DNA of 64,000 nt from Tsukamurella sp. PLM1 (GCF_023168325.1 NZ_AP025688.1:1302001-1366000), one strand, 5' to 3'; shown: positions 9,059-18,232, counted from the stretch's first letter. A program made the numbers and translations. Notes: a model not told the origin generated them from the sequence alone.

Positions 9059-10018
9059 TCAGGCGCGCGCGGCCGAGCCGGCGAGGTGCCAGTCGATGAA
9101 CGCCTGGAGGCCCGCATCGATGGGGGTGCTGAGCGACGGGCCGAAGCCCATGGCAAGCATGCGGTCCCGGCACACCTGCTGGTACCGGACCAGTTCCGAC
9201 GTCCACTCGACGGAGGGATTCTCGGCGCCCGTGAGTTCGATCAGTCGCTCGAAGAGATCAGTGGTGTTGATCGGCTCGCCGACGATGTTGACCGCCTTCT
9301 CGGTCGCCGGGACGGTGATCGCATCCGCGATCGCGGTCGCTGCGTCGTCGACGTAGACCAGGTCGTGCAGGGCGTCCGGCGCCCACCGCACCACGGCCTG
9401 CCGGCCACTGCGCACCGCATCGATGACGTCCATCATCATGCCGCCGAGCGAGTTGTCGCGATTGACGCCGGGCCCGTAGATCGTGCCCAGACGCAGGGAG
9501 AGGAACTCGGCACCGCCGCCGTTCGCGTGGGCCTCGAGGTAGGCCTCCACCGCGAGCTTGCTCGCGCCGTACATACCGATGCCACGTCCGTCCGCCGTCT
9601 CGTCCTCCCGGTGCCGGAACGGACGGAACGTGGCGAACGAGCCGTAGACGCTGTGCGACGAGCCGTAGACGATGCGACGGACTCCGTGTCGCTTCGCGGC
9701 GTCCATGAGGTCGTAGGTGGCGATGACGTTGACCTCGAAAGCGGCACGAGGGTTTCCGGCACCTGCCACCGCCCGGATCGCGGCGAGGTGGATTATGTGG
9801 TGGGTGCGCGCGACGAGGGCGTCGACCGCCTCGCTGTTCCGGAGATCGATTTCACAGAACTCGACGTCCGGGAGGGAATCCAGTGCGGCCGAGCGCTCGG
9901 TGCGCACGGCGTCGGCGGCGAGCACGTGGTACCGGCCTGTCGCGCTCAGGCGTTCGACGACGCGTGATCCGATGAACCCGGAGCCTCCCGTGACGAGAAC
10001 CGTTTCCTTCGTTGACAC
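9059..10018 (-). CDS. NAD-dependent epimerase/dehydratase (extended SDR)
   Basis: A 319-residue extended short-chain dehydrogenase. It has VTGGSGFIGSRV at the N-terminus, the catalytic Ser region GSSHSVYGS and the Tyr-Lys pair in MYGASK, plus RLGTIYGP. GTG at 10018 follows GAGGGAGAC. It is paralogous to the gene at 35706-36662. Family members include nucleotide-sugar epimerases and uronate dehydrogenases; with no sugar genes near, oxidation of a hydroxy group on a pathway intermediate is more likely. It is the first gene of the seven-gene minus-strand operon. Confidence 0.85.
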   Translation of the reverse strand: MSTKETVLVTGGSGFIGSRVVERLSATGRYHVLAADAVRTERSAALDSLPDVEFCEIDLRNSEAVDALVARTHHIIHLAAIRAVAGAGNPRAAFEVNVIATYDLMDAAKRHGVRRIVYGSSHSVYGSFATFRPFRHREDETADGRGIGMYGASKLAVEAYLEAHANGGGAEFLSLRLGTIYGPGVNRDNSLGGMMMDVIDAVRSGRQAVVRWAPDALHDLVYVDDAATAIADAITVPATEKAVNIVGEPINTTDLFERLIELTGAENPSVEWTSELVRYQQVCRDRMLAMGFGPSLSTPIDAGLQAFIDWHLAGSAARA

Positions 10019-10070
10019 TGTTCGTCTCCCTCTGCCTCGTTTGATCCGTGGCCTACGCAGTACGGTGCCG

Positions 10071-10077
10071 GTCCGAC
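10071..10077. promoter_or_regulatory. FadR-like operator candidate, GTCCGAC
   Basis: Core gGTC-C-GACg between the divergent epimerase and aldehyde dehydrogenase genes, 53 bases upstream of the epimerase start. The flanking bases fit less well than at the sites near 14.1 and 41.5 kb. Confidence 0.35.
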
Positions 10078-10182
10078 GCGGCTCGGGCGTCATGGTGAGG
10101 CGCGTGAGCCGGGCGCGTCACATCTCCAATGGTGTGATGGCCGACACTGCAATCAAACCAAGCAGCTATCCGACTGTCAACT

Positions 10183-10208
10183 ATCTTACTTATTCTCCAG
10201 TGTAAGAT
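10183..10208. promoter_or_regulatory. Inverted repeat ATCTTAC-N12-GTAAGAT in a divergent promoter region
   Basis: Perfect 7-bp arms at 10183-10189 and 10202-10208, in the AT-rich part of the 300-base region between two divergent operons. GTAAGAT also occurs in the region at 26135-26287. On the minus strand a TTGACA (complement of 10175-10180) lies beside it. A regulator-binding site is possible. Confidence 0.3.
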
Positions 10209-10318
10209 GTGGCTAGGGTCGGCGCCTTCGGGTGGTGCGAGGCGACGGCCGCTTGGAACGACGGGCGCCGCGTCTGGTCGCCTGCAATGACCCCGTCCCG
10301 TACGGATAAGGAGTACTC

Positions 10319-11782
10319 ATGCTGGTGGAACACCGACACGGAAGCATCTACGTCGACGGGGGATGGGTCCGGGCGACCGGTGAGAGCATCCCGATCGTTT
10401 CTCCGCTGACCGAGGAGCTGCTGGCGGAGGTCGCGTCCGCCTCGGCGGCGGACATCGACGTGGCCGTCGCGGCGGCCCGTCGCGCGTTCGACACGGGCCC
10501 GTGGCCGACGACGCCGCTCGAAGAGCGAGTCGCCGTCGTCGCGAGGCTCCGAGAGCTCCTCCAGCAGAACCAGGAGCGAATCGCCACGCTGATCACGACC
10601 GAGATGGGTTGCCCGATTACGCAGTCTCGGACGGTTCAGGCCGCGAACCCGCTGCGGGTGATCGATGCATACTCCGAGTTCATCGGGGAGTACCGGTTCC
10701 GCGAGGTGCGCAGGACGGCGACCGGAAGCGCTCTGGTCACCCGGGAGCCGGTCGGCGTCGTCGCCGCGGTCGTTCCCTGGAACGTTCCGATGGGCATCAG
10801 CATGCAGAAGATCGTCCCTGCTGTGCTCGCCGGTTGCACCTTCGTGCTCAAGCCCGCACCGCAGACCACGCTGGACGCGTACTTGCTGGCGGAGCTGATC
10901 GACGAGGCCGGCTTCCCGCCGGGCGTGATCAACATCGTGCCGGCCGAACGTGCGGCTGCGGAGCACTTGGTGAGTCACCGCGGTGTCGACAAGGTGACCT
11001 TTACCGGCTCCACCGGTGCCGGAAGCCGGATCGCCTCGCTCTGCGGTTCGGACATCCGTCGAGTCACCCTGGAGCTGGGCGGGAAGTCGGCTGCGATCGT
11101 GCTCGACGACGCGGATCTGGACGAAGCGGTCGAATCTCTCCGGATGGGTGCGTTCCGCAACAACGGTCAGGTCTGCACGCTCAAGACCAGGATTCTGGTT
11201 CCGGCGTCGATGGAGGCGGACTTCGTGGAGCGCTTGAATGCGATGGTCGACACCATGCCGATCGGTGACCCGCACGACGACGCCACCCAGATCGGGCCGC
11301 TTTTCAGTGAGCGACACCGAGACACCGTCGAGCGCTACATCCGACTCGGCCGTGAGGAGGGTGGCACCCTGGTCAAGGGTGGCGGACGTCCGGCCGAGAT
11401 CGACAGAGGCTGGTACGTCGAGCCCACGGTCTTCACCGGAGTCGACCCGAATGCGACGATCGCCCAGGAGGAGATCTTCGGTCCGGTCGTCGCGGTGATG
11501 ACCTATCGCGACGAGGACCACGCCGTCGCCATCGCGAACGATTCGTCGTACGGGTTGAACGGCGCAGTGTTCACCGCTGATCTGGCGCACGGCCTCGAGG
11601 TCGCCAAGCGGATCCGGACGGGCGTGGTGGAGCTGAACGGTAGCCCGATCGGTATGCAGGCCCCGTTCGGTGGGTTCAAGCAAAGCGGCATCGGCCGAGA
11701 GAACGGCGCCGAGGGGCTCGACGCGTACACCGAGCTGCGCTCGATCGGCCTGCCGCCGGAGTTCGCGGGTTCCCTCTCATAA
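10319..11782 (+). CDS. NAD(P)-dependent aldehyde dehydrogenase
   Basis: An intact 487-residue aldehyde dehydrogenase. Motifs are VPWNVPMGIS, FTGSTGAGSRI, LELGGKSAAIV, the catalytic cysteine in NNGQVCTLKTR, EEIFGPVVAV and PFGGFKQSGIG. ATG at 10319 follows AAGGAG. It is a paralogue of the enzyme at 3075-4519 and is likewise convergent with an aldo/keto reductase across a perfect hairpin, so the two pairs may be an old duplication or a specialised set for two aldehydes. Confidence 0.93.
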   Translation: MLVEHRHGSIYVDGGWVRATGESIPIVSPLTEELLAEVASASAADIDVAVAAARRAFDTGPWPTTPLEERVAVVARLRELLQQNQERIATLITTEMGCPITQSRTVQAANPLRVIDAYSEFIGEYRFREVRRTATGSALVTREPVGVVAAVVPWNVPMGISMQKIVPAVLAGCTFVLKPAPQTTLDAYLLAELIDEAGFPPGVINIVPAERAAAEHLVSHRGVDKVTFTGSTGAGSRIASLCGSDIRRVTLELGGKSAAIVLDDADLDEAVESLRMGAFRNNGQVCTLKTRILVPASMEADFVERLNAMVDTMPIGDPHDDATQIGPLFSERHRDTVERYIRLGREEGGTLVKGGGRPAEIDRGWYVEPTVFTGVDPNATIAQEEIFGPVVAVMTYRDEDHAVAIANDSSYGLNGAVFTADLAHGLEVAKRIRTGVVELNGSPIGMQAPFGGFKQSGIGRENGAEGLDAYTELRSIGLPPEFAGSLS

Positions 11783-11805
11783 CCCGAATACGGACGTGAG
11801 ACGAA

Positions 11806-11839
11806 ATCATCCCCGGAAACCGATCGGTTTCCGGGGATG
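11806..11839. terminator. Bidirectional terminator hairpin
   Basis: A 34-base perfect palindrome (17-base arms centred at 11822/11823) lies between the convergent aldehyde dehydrogenase and aldo/keto reductase genes. It occupies the same position as the hairpin at 4536-4574. Confidence 0.8.
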
Positions 11840-11860
11840 ACCTCGTTTCTGGGGCGGACG

Positions 11861-12850
11861 CTACCAGGCGTAGGCGGCGGGCGCCTCGCCGCCGGGGCCC
11901 GGCCAGATCTCGTCGAGTCGTGCGAGGACTTCCGGCGACAGGGTGACATCGAGAGTCTTCGCGCTGTCCGCCAGCTGCTCGCAGGTCCGCGGTCCGCAGA
12001 TGATGGTACTCACAACAGGATTCGCGAGTAGCCAGGCCTGCGCGACGTGTGCGGGCGGAGCCCCGACCTCCTTGCAGAGAGACTCGTACGCCTCGAGCTG
12101 GGGGCGGATCGCCTCGATCCGTGCCTGCATTTCGGGCCTGCTACGCCGGCCGGTACCGGTGTTCTCGAGGACGCCACCGAGCAACCCGCGACCGAGTGAA
12201 CTCCAGGGGATGAGTCCGATCCCGTAGTGCCGCAACGCCGGGATGACCTCGAGCTCGATCGTGCGCTCGGTGAGGTTGTACAGACTCTGCTCGGAGGCGA
12301 GCCCCAGGAAGCCGCGGGAGTTCGCGATGGTCTGCGCCGTCGCGATGTCCCAGCCCGCGAAGTTGCTGCTGCCGACGTAGCTGATCTTGCCCTCGCGGAT
12401 CAGCTGTTCGAAGGCCTGCCATGTCTCCTCCCACGGAACGTTCCGGTCCACGTGGTGCATCTGGTAAAGGTCGATGTGGTCGGTCTGCAGGCGCCGAAGG
12501 CTCGCCTCGCAGGCTCGGCGGATGTGGTACGCCGAGAGGCCCCGGTCGTTCGGGCCGGTCTCCATCGGCTGGTACACCTTCGAGGTCAGCACGATGCGGT
12601 CGCGTCGGGTCGGATCCTCGGCGAGCCAGCGGCCGATGATCTCCTCGGAGGTACCGAAGCCCTTCTCCATGTCGGGTGTTTGTGGTCCGCCGTAGACGTT
12701 GGCGGTGTCCACGAGGTTGATCCCGTTCTCGACCGCGTAGTTGAGAATCTCGAAGCTCGCCTCCTGATCGGTGACGAAGCCGAAGTTCAACGCCCCCAGT
12801 CCGATCCGGCTGACTTTGACCCCGGTTCTGCCGAGCCTGTTGTACTGCAT
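11861..12850 (-). CDS. Aldo/keto reductase (second copy)
   Basis: A 329-residue aldo/keto reductase beginning MQYNRLGRTGVKVSRIGLG. The catalytic set is visible: Asp and Tyr in VDTANVYGG, Lys in LTSKVYQ and His in YQMHHVD. It is about the same length as the copy at 4601-5569 and shares its ends and core motifs. It lies 13 bases downstream of an acyl-CoA dehydrogenase gene on the same strand and is probably cotranscribed. Confidence 0.88.
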   Translation of the reverse strand: MQYNRLGRTGVKVSRIGLGALNFGFVTDQEASFEILNYAVENGINLVDTANVYGGPQTPDMEKGFGTSEEIIGRWLAEDPTRRDRIVLTSKVYQPMETGPNDRGLSAYHIRRACEASLRRLQTDHIDLYQMHHVDRNVPWEETWQAFEQLIREGKISYVGSSNFAGWDIATAQTIANSRGFLGLASEQSLYNLTERTIELEVIPALRHYGIGLIPWSSLGRGLLGGVLENTGTGRRSRPEMQARIEAIRPQLEAYESLCKEVGAPPAHVAQAWLLANPVVSTIICGPRTCEQLADSAKTLDVTLSPEVLARLDEIWPGPGGEAPAAYAW

Positions 12851-12863
12851 GGTTTCTCCTTGG

Positions 12864-14054
12864 TTAGATCCGGTAGTCCTTGAGCAACGAGCGGCCGATG
12901 ATCATTTTCTGGATGTCGGAGGTACCTTCACCGATCAGCATGAAGGCGGCCTCACGATAGAGGCGTTCGATCTCGTACTCCTTGGAGTAGCCGTACCCGC
13001 CGTGGATCCGGAAGGAGTCCTGGACGACCTCGTTGCAGTACTCGCTGGCGACCATCTTCGCCATGCCCGCCTCGACGTCCATACGTTCGCCCGCGTCCTT
13101 GAGACGCGCCGCGCGCACGACCATCGCGTGAGCCGTCTCCACTTTGGTCGCCATCTCGGCGATGCGGAACAGGATCGCCTGGTGCTGCGCGATCGGCTTG
13201 CCGAAGGTCTCACGCTGCTGGGCGTACTGGATGCCGAGTTCGAAGGCCCGGTTCGCGATCCCCACCGCGCGGGCGCCGACGTTCACGCGGCCCACCTCGA
13301 CGCCGTCCATCATCTGGTAGAAGCCAAGGCCGGGAACGCCACCGAGGATCTGATCCACCGAAGTTCGATGGCGGTCGAGGATCATCTCCGTGGTGTCGAT
13401 GCCCTTGTACCCCATCTTCTCGATCTTCCCGGGGATCGTGACCCCCTGCGCGGTCTCACCGAAACCGGACTCCTTCTCGACCAGGAACGTGGTCATGTTC
13501 TTGTAGACCGAGTCGGAGCCCTCGTCGGTCTTGCAGAGAACTGCCACGAGAGTCGAGGAGCCGCCGTTGGTCAGCCACATCTTCTGGCCGGTGATCTCGT
13601 AGCCGTCACCGCTCTTCGTGGCCTTCGTGGTGATCGCCGAGACGTCGGACCCCAGACCGGGCTCGGACATCGAGAAGGCTCCGCGAACCTCCCCGGTCGA
13701 CATGCGCGGCAGGTACTTCCGCTTCTGCTCGTCGGTACCGTGCTGCTTGATCATGTGGGCCACGATGAAGTGCGTGTTGATCACGCCGGAGACGCTCATC
13801 CAGCCGCGGGCGATCTCCTCCACCACCAGGGCGTAGGTGAGGAGCGACTCGCCCAGGCCGCCGTACTCCTCCGGGATCATCAGTCCGAAGATGCCTAGTT
13901 CCTTCAGGCCCTCGACGATCTCCGTCGGGTACTCGTCCGCGTGCTCGAGCTCCGTCGCGACCGGGATGATCTTCTTCTCGACGAACTGCCGGACGACGGC
14001 GAGGATCTCCTCCTGCTCTGCGGTCAGGCCTTCGGTGCGAACGAGACGTCTCAT
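12864..14054 (-). CDS. Acyl-CoA dehydrogenase
   Basis: A 396-residue FAD enzyme that introduces the alpha-beta double bond into an acyl-CoA. The signatures FSMSEPGLGSDVS and the C-terminal catalytic Glu in LIGEGTSDIQKM are both present, with RVNVGARAVGIANRAF and QYAQQRETFGKPI between them. The length is normal. It is divergent from the SDR-thiolase operon at 14120, with a GTCnGAC site between, and is followed by the aldo/keto reductase. Substrate length cannot be judged from sequence. Confidence 0.92.
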   Translation of the reverse strand: MRRLVRTEGLTAEQEEILAVVRQFVEKKIIPVATELEHADEYPTEIVEGLKELGIFGLMIPEEYGGLGESLLTYALVVEEIARGWMSVSGVINTHFIVAHMIKQHGTDEQKRKYLPRMSTGEVRGAFSMSEPGLGSDVSAITTKATKSGDGYEITGQKMWLTNGGSSTLVAVLCKTDEGSDSVYKNMTTFLVEKESGFGETAQGVTIPGKIEKMGYKGIDTTEMILDRHRTSVDQILGGVPGLGFYQMMDGVEVGRVNVGARAVGIANRAFELGIQYAQQRETFGKPIAQHQAILFRIAEMATKVETAHAMVVRAARLKDAGERMDVEAGMAKMVASEYCNEVVQDSFRIHGGYGYSKEYEIERLYREAAFMLIGEGTSDIQKMIIGRSLLKDYRI

Positions 14055-14101
14055 GATGATCGGGAACTCCTTTGGGGTGAAGCTTGACTAAGAGGCCAGC
14101 T

Positions 14102-14108
14102 GTCAGAC
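14102..14108. promoter_or_regulatory. FadR-like operator candidate, GTCAGAC
   Basis: Core tGTC-A-GACa, a perfect nine-base palindrome apart from its centre. It lies in the 65-base gap between the divergent acyl-CoA dehydrogenase and SDR genes, 11 bases before the SDR start, where a bound protein could block both promoters. A nearby AGACAT...ATGTCT repeat (14105-14125) overlaps it. Confidence 0.55.
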
Positions 14109-14119
14109 ATATTACATGC

Positions 14120-14863
14120 ATGTCTAATCCAGTGGTAGTCGTCACAGGGGCCGGACGCGGTATCGGCGAGTACGTCGCGCGTTCGCTCGCCAAGGAAGGT
14201 GCCCGGGTCGTTCTCTCCGGCCGGACGGTCCCGGCTCTCGAGAGCGTGCGGGACACGATCGAGGCAGAGGGCGGGACCGCGCTCGTTCGTCCCACGGACG
14301 TGATGGATCCCGTCTCGATCGCGGGCCTGTTCGACGAGACCGAGGAGGCGTTCGGTCGTCTCGATGTGCTGGTGAACAACGCCGGGATCGCCACTCAGAC
14401 CAACATGGTGGACCTCGACGAGGCGGAGTGGGATCGGATCTTCAACACGAACGTTCGCGGGCTGTTCCTGTGCAGCAGAGAGGCGGGCCGCCGCTTCCAG
14501 GAGGCCGGCAAGGGCCGGGCGATCAACATCGCCTCGGTGTTCGGTCTCGTGGGCCGGCCGGGCTTCTCCGCCTACTGCGCTTCCAAGGGTGCCGTCATCA
14601 ATTTCACCCGATCCGTGGCCGCCGAGTGGGCTCGGTTCGGCGCGCAGATGAACGCGGTAGCTCCGGGCTACATCGCCACCGACATCAACGCCGAGATGCG
14701 CGCGGATGAGAAGGCGTACAAGAAGGTGTTGCGCGGCATTCCTGCCTACCGCATGGGCACTCCAGAGGAGCTGGCGAACGTGGTGACCTACCTCGCCTTG
14801 ACCGCCCCGGACTTCTTGACCGGCCAGACGATCGCCGTCGACGGCGGAGAGTCGAGCGTTTAG
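14120..14863 (+). CDS. Short-chain dehydrogenase/reductase
   Basis: A 247-residue classical SDR with TGAGRGIG, VNNAGIA, the Ser in NIASVFG and the Tyr-Lys pair in YCASKGAV, ending GQTIAVDGG. Such enzymes reduce 3-oxoacyl or cyclic ketones, or run in reverse on hydroxyacyl-CoA. ATG at 14120 is used because the Rossmann strand follows at once; the in-frame codons from 14084 cross the operator. The thiolase starts four bases after its stop. In a BadHI-type pathway an SDR of this kind would oxidise the ring hydroxyacyl-CoA. Confidence 0.88.
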   Translation: MSNPVVVVTGAGRGIGEYVARSLAKEGARVVLSGRTVPALESVRDTIEAEGGTALVRPTDVMDPVSIAGLFDETEEAFGRLDVLVNNAGIATQTNMVDLDEAEWDRIFNTNVRGLFLCSREAGRRFQEAGKGRAINIASVFGLVGRPGFSAYCASKGAVINFTRSVAAEWARFGAQMNAVAPGYIATDINAEMRADEKAYKKVLRGIPAYRMGTPEELANVVTYLALTAPDFLTGQTIAVDGGESSV

Positions 14864-14866
14864 GCG

Positions 14867-16090
14867 ATGGCGAACATCATGACCGACGCCGTCATCTGCG
14901 AGCCGGTCCGGACACCGGTGGGCCGGTACGGCGGGATCTTCAAGAACGTCGCCGTCACCGCGCTCGCCTCCACGGTGATCTCCGGCCTCGTCGAGCGCAC
15001 CGGAATCACTGCCGCCGACGTCGATGACGTCATCTTCGGCCAGGGATACGCCAACGGCGAGGCGGCGGCCATCGGCCGCATCGCGGCGTTGGACGCGGGC
15101 CTTGATGTGACGGTCCCGGGCCTCCAGCTCGATCGCCGGTGCGGTTCGGGTCTGCAAGCCGTCCTCTACGCGTGCATGCAGGTGGCCACGGGCGGCTCGG
15201 ACCTGGTCCTCGCCGGTGGCGCTGAAAGCATGAGCCAGGCGGAGTACTACATCCCCAACGGGCGGTGGAACAACGGTGGCCAGCCGACGCTGCTCGACCG
15301 GCTCGCGGCGCCCCGCCGGAACTCGGGCGGATGGCGCTACCCCGTCGAGGGCGGGATGATCGAGACCGCGGAGAACGTGGGCCGCGAGTACGGCATCACC
15401 CGCGAGCAGCAGGACGAGTGGGCCGCGCGCTCGCAGCGGCGTGCCGGTGCCGCGATGGCGGCCGGGCTGTTCGATGCTGAGACGATCCCCGTGTCCGTGC
15501 CGCAGCGCAAGGGCGAGCCGACCGTCGTCACCCGCGACGAGCACCCGCGACCGGACACCACCGTCGAGTCGCTGGCGCGGCTCAAGCCGATCATGGCGGG
15601 TAGCCGCGACGATGCGACGGTCACCGCGGGCAACTCGAGCGGCCAGAACGACGCCGCCGCCGTCGCGATCGTCACCACTCCGGCCAAGGCGGAGCAGCTG
15701 GGGCTACGGCCGTGCGCGCGTCTCGTGAGCTGGTCCGCCGCGGGTGTCGAGCCGAAGATGATGGGGATCGGTCCGGTCCCCGCTGCCGAGCGCGCCCTGG
15801 AACGCGCATCGTTGACCTGGGCGGACATGGACCTCATCGAGCTGAACGAGGCGTTCGCGGCGCAGGTGCTGGGTTGCTTCAAGGGGTGGGGGCTCAGCGA
15901 GGGCGATCTGGAGCGGGTCAATGTGAACGGTTCGGGTATCTCCCTGGGGCATCCGATCGGTGCGACCGGTGGCAGGATTATGGCGAATCTGCTGCGAGAG
16001 ATGGACCGCCGTGGTTCGCGATACGGACTGGAAACCATGTGTATCGGTGGGGGACAGGGCCTCGCCGCCGTTTTCGAGCGAGTGGAATGA
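14867..16090 (+). CDS. Thiolase (acetyl-CoA C-acyltransferase)
   Basis: A 407-residue thiolase that cleaves 3-oxoacyl-CoA with CoA. The acylated cysteine is in LDRRCGSGLQAV (about residue 90). NEAFAAQ, GHPIGATGGR and the second catalytic cysteine in CIGGGQG complete the active site. The length and order are normal. It overlaps the racemase-like gene by four bases (ATGA), so the two are translationally coupled. Confidence 0.95.
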   Translation: MANIMTDAVICEPVRTPVGRYGGIFKNVAVTALASTVISGLVERTGITAADVDDVIFGQGYANGEAAAIGRIAALDAGLDVTVPGLQLDRRCGSGLQAVLYACMQVATGGSDLVLAGGAESMSQAEYYIPNGRWNNGGQPTLLDRLAAPRRNSGGWRYPVEGGMIETAENVGREYGITREQQDEWAARSQRRAGAAMAAGLFDAETIPVSVPQRKGEPTVVTRDEHPRPDTTVESLARLKPIMAGSRDDATVTAGNSSGQNDAAAVAIVTTPAKAEQLGLRPCARLVSWSAAGVEPKMMGIGPVPAAERALERASLTWADMDLIELNEAFAAQVLGCFKGWGLSEGDLERVNVNGSGISLGHPIGATGGRIMANLLREMDRRGSRYGLETMCIGGGQGLAAVFERVE

Positions 16091-16917
16091 CATCGATGAA
16101 GATCCTGTACTTGAGCATGTCGCGCGAGGAGTACTCGCCGAACTACTTCCCCTACCTGCGTTCGTACATCGACCAGGTGAAGTCTCCGGACACAGAGGTG
16201 GAGCTGCGCGGCACCCGAGTCGGGCGCATCGACAGCTTCCGCTTCTTCGAGGTGCTCGACTGGGTATCGATCATGGATTCCGCGATCAGCGCTCAGGAGG
16301 ACGGTTTCGACGCCGTCGCGATCGGAAACATCCTCGATCCCGCACTGCGCGAGGTGCGCTCGATGGTCGACATCCCCGTGCTCGGGCTGGGGGAGACGTC
16401 GATGCTCACCTCGTGCATGATGGGCAGCCAGTTCTCGCTGGTCGGGGTGAACCCGTACTTCGGCGGCCGGTTCGAGGAGAACGTCGCCAAGTACGGACTG
16501 CGGGAGCGTCTCGCGAGCATCGAGTGCATGGGCTTGACCCCCCACGAGCTGGACGCCGCCTACTCCGATCCGGACAAGCGACAGGCTGCCGTCGATGCGT
16601 TCACCGCAGCCGCGCGGGCGTCGCTCGACAAGGGCGCCGAGGTCGTGATCCCCGCGGGAGGACGCCTCACGGCGTTCCTCAACATGCTCGACATCCGCGA
16701 GGTCGACGGTGCGCCCCTCCTGGACGGCACGGTCTCCCTCGTTGCAGCCGTCGAAGCGGCGGTGCGCGTACGGCGCCAGTCGGGCTCGTTCGTGAGCCGT
16801 CGACGGCTCTACGCGCGCGCACCCGAATCGTCGATCCGGCAGGCCGGCGCCGAATACGCCGAACGCTACCGGATCCCCGCGCTGGGGCGCCTCGCCGGCG
16901 AAACCACAACCGACTGA
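16087..16917 (+). CDS. Asp/Glu/hydantoin racemase superfamily protein
   Basis: A 276-residue protein that resembles hydantoin racemase and the related maleate isomerase/arylmalonate decarboxylase group. The first cysteine is present in LTSCMMGSQFSLVG (about residue 113). At the second position, where racemases have a GC[AT]G motif, this protein has VVIPAGGRL, with no cysteine. A two-base racemisation mechanism is therefore unlikely; a one-cysteine isomerase or decarboxylase-like reaction is possible. It is coupled to the thiolase and followed by a CMD-fold gene. Confidence 0.7.
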   Translation: MTSMKILYLSMSREEYSPNYFPYLRSYIDQVKSPDTEVELRGTRVGRIDSFRFFEVLDWVSIMDSAISAQEDGFDAVAIGNILDPALREVRSMVDIPVLGLGETSMLTSCMMGSQFSLVGVNPYFGGRFEENVAKYGLRERLASIECMGLTPHELDAAYSDPDKRQAAVDAFTAAARASLDKGAEVVIPAGGRLTAFLNMLDIREVDGAPLLDGTVSLVAAVEAAVRVRRQSGSFVSRRRLYARAPESSIRQAGAEYAERYRIPALGRLAGETTTD

Positions 16918-16932
16918 GAAGGGCCGACAATC

Positions 16933-17289
16933 ATGGCGAAGATCGATGCGATCAACCCCGACTACCCGCTGAGCAAGCACGAGAGCTTCCGCTCGAACGT
17001 CGATCATCTGCGGGACGTTTCCCCTGCGCTGGCGGATGCCTTCCGCGCCGTCCGCGTCGCCCAGGATGCGCACGGCCCCCTGGATGCCAAGCAGCGCGAG
17101 CTGATCCTGCTGGCCGGCTTCGCGGTGACGCGGAATGAGGGTGGCTTCCGCGTCCACACCAACCGGGCACGGGACGCCGGTGCCACGGTCGAGGAGATCG
17201 AGCAGGTCGTTTTCCTGATGTTGGGCACGAACCTGGGCCTGGTGCCCGTTGTCGAGGCCATCAGCTGGGCGCATGACGAACTCCTCTGA
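16933..17289 (+). CDS. Carboxymuconolactone decarboxylase-fold protein
   Basis: A 118-residue CMD-fold protein with LDAKQRELILLAGFAVTRNEGG, then FRVHTNRARDAGATVEEIEQ and VVFLMLGTNLG. The position that is cysteine in many AhpD-like proteins is absent; the His in FRVHTN is kept. It is a distant relative of the gene at 5591-5932. It closes the SDR-thiolase-racemase operon, 15 bases after the racemase-like gene. Confidence 0.8.
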   Translation: MAKIDAINPDYPLSKHESFRSNVDHLRDVSPALADAFRAVRVAQDAHGPLDAKQRELILLAGFAVTRNEGGFRVHTNRARDAGATVEEIEQVVFLMLGTNLGLVPVVEAISWAHDELL

Positions 17290-17295
17290 TTAAAG

Positions 17296-17302
17296 GTCGG
17301 AC
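17296..17302. promoter_or_regulatory. FadR-like operator candidate, GTCGGAC
   Basis: Core gGTC-G-GACa in the AT-rich gap in front of the second SDR operon, about 100 bases before the start at 17399. Confidence 0.45.
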
Positions 17303-17398
17303 AATTGATTTTCCTGATAGCTTTTTTGCACATGCTGGGGACGGGGCGCAGAACATCGCGCCCCGTACCGGCCTTCGACATTGAGGAGTCAAGAACCC

Positions 17399-18175
17399 AT
17401 GGCAAGTAGCACCGAGACTCGCACGGCACTGGTGGTCGGCGCCGGATCCGGCATCGGACGCGCGACTGCGCTGGAACTCGCGCAGTCCGGCGTTCGGGTG
17501 GTCGTGGCGGACCTCAACGCCGAGGCAGCAGCGACGGTGGCGGGTGAGCATGAGAACGTCGTCGCACTGGGCGAATCGTTCAACGCGACTGTGCCGGACG
17601 ACTGCGACCGGATGGTCGCCGCCGCCGTCGCGGAGGCGGGGCACCTCGACTCCGTGGTCTCCACCGTGGGGTGGACGGCGATCACCAAGTTCCTGGACGA
17701 GACACCTGATTACTGGCGGCGGATCGTCGACGTGAACCTGATGTCGGCGATCTACCTGTCAGCCGCTGCGGCTCGCGCGATGAAGGAGCGCGGCGGCACC
17801 GTCGTGCTGACCTCGTCGGAGGCCGGCACGGTGGGCACGTCCGGCGAGGCGGTGTACTCCGCAGCGAAGGCCGGCGTCATCGGTCTCGTCAAATCCCTCG
17901 CGCGCGAGTGGGCGCGATACGGCATCCGGGTGAACGCCGTCGCGCCCGGCATTACGTCAACTCCTCTGCTCGTGGAGCAGGGCATCACCGGTGGCGACGA
18001 CGCGCAGGGTGACAGTGGCGCCGTACTGCAGAGCATCTTGCGCGGTGTGCCCCTGCGGCGTCTGGGGGAGCCCGCTGAGATCGCCACTGCGATCGCCTTC
18101 CTGGCCGGCGACGGCGCCAGTTACATCACCGGTCAGACGCTGTGCGTTGGCGGCGGCCTGACCATGGGTTCGTAG
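17399..18175 (+). CDS. Short-chain dehydrogenase/reductase
   Basis: A 258-residue SDR with [11 protein letters not shown], catalytic Ser in LTSSEAG and the pair in [10 protein letters not shown]. The usual NNAG motif is replaced by STVGW, an uncommon variant. It ends [16 protein letters not shown] precedes ATG at 17399. It heads a run of genes (two SDRs, CoA ligase, crotonase) that reads like a complete activation and beta-oxidation unit. Confidence 0.87.
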   Translation: MASSTETRTALVVGAGSGIGRATALELAQSGVRVVVADLNAEAAATVAGEHENVVALGESFNATVPDDCDRMVAAAVAEAGHLDSVVSTVGWTAITKFLDETPDYWRRIVDVNLMSAIYLSAAAARAMKERGGTVVLTSSEAGTVGTSGEAVYSAAKAGVIGLVKSLAREWARYGIRVNAVAPGITSTPLLVEQGITGGDDAQGDSGAVLQSILRGVPLRRLGEPAEIATAIAFLAGDGASYITGQTLCVGGGLTMGS

Positions 18176-18232
18176 CCCGAAGACTTCCATCAGCGCACCC
18201 GCGCTCGACATCGAACTCACCGAGAGGCATCC

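Noticed and set aside
14051-15544. 497-codon minus-strand frame
   Set aside because: Shadow of the SDR and thiolase genes, with no protein features.
15337-17274. 645-codon open frame on the minus strand
   Set aside because: It lies opposite the thiolase, racemase-like and CMD genes, all of which have intact motifs; no ribosome site or recognisable protein.
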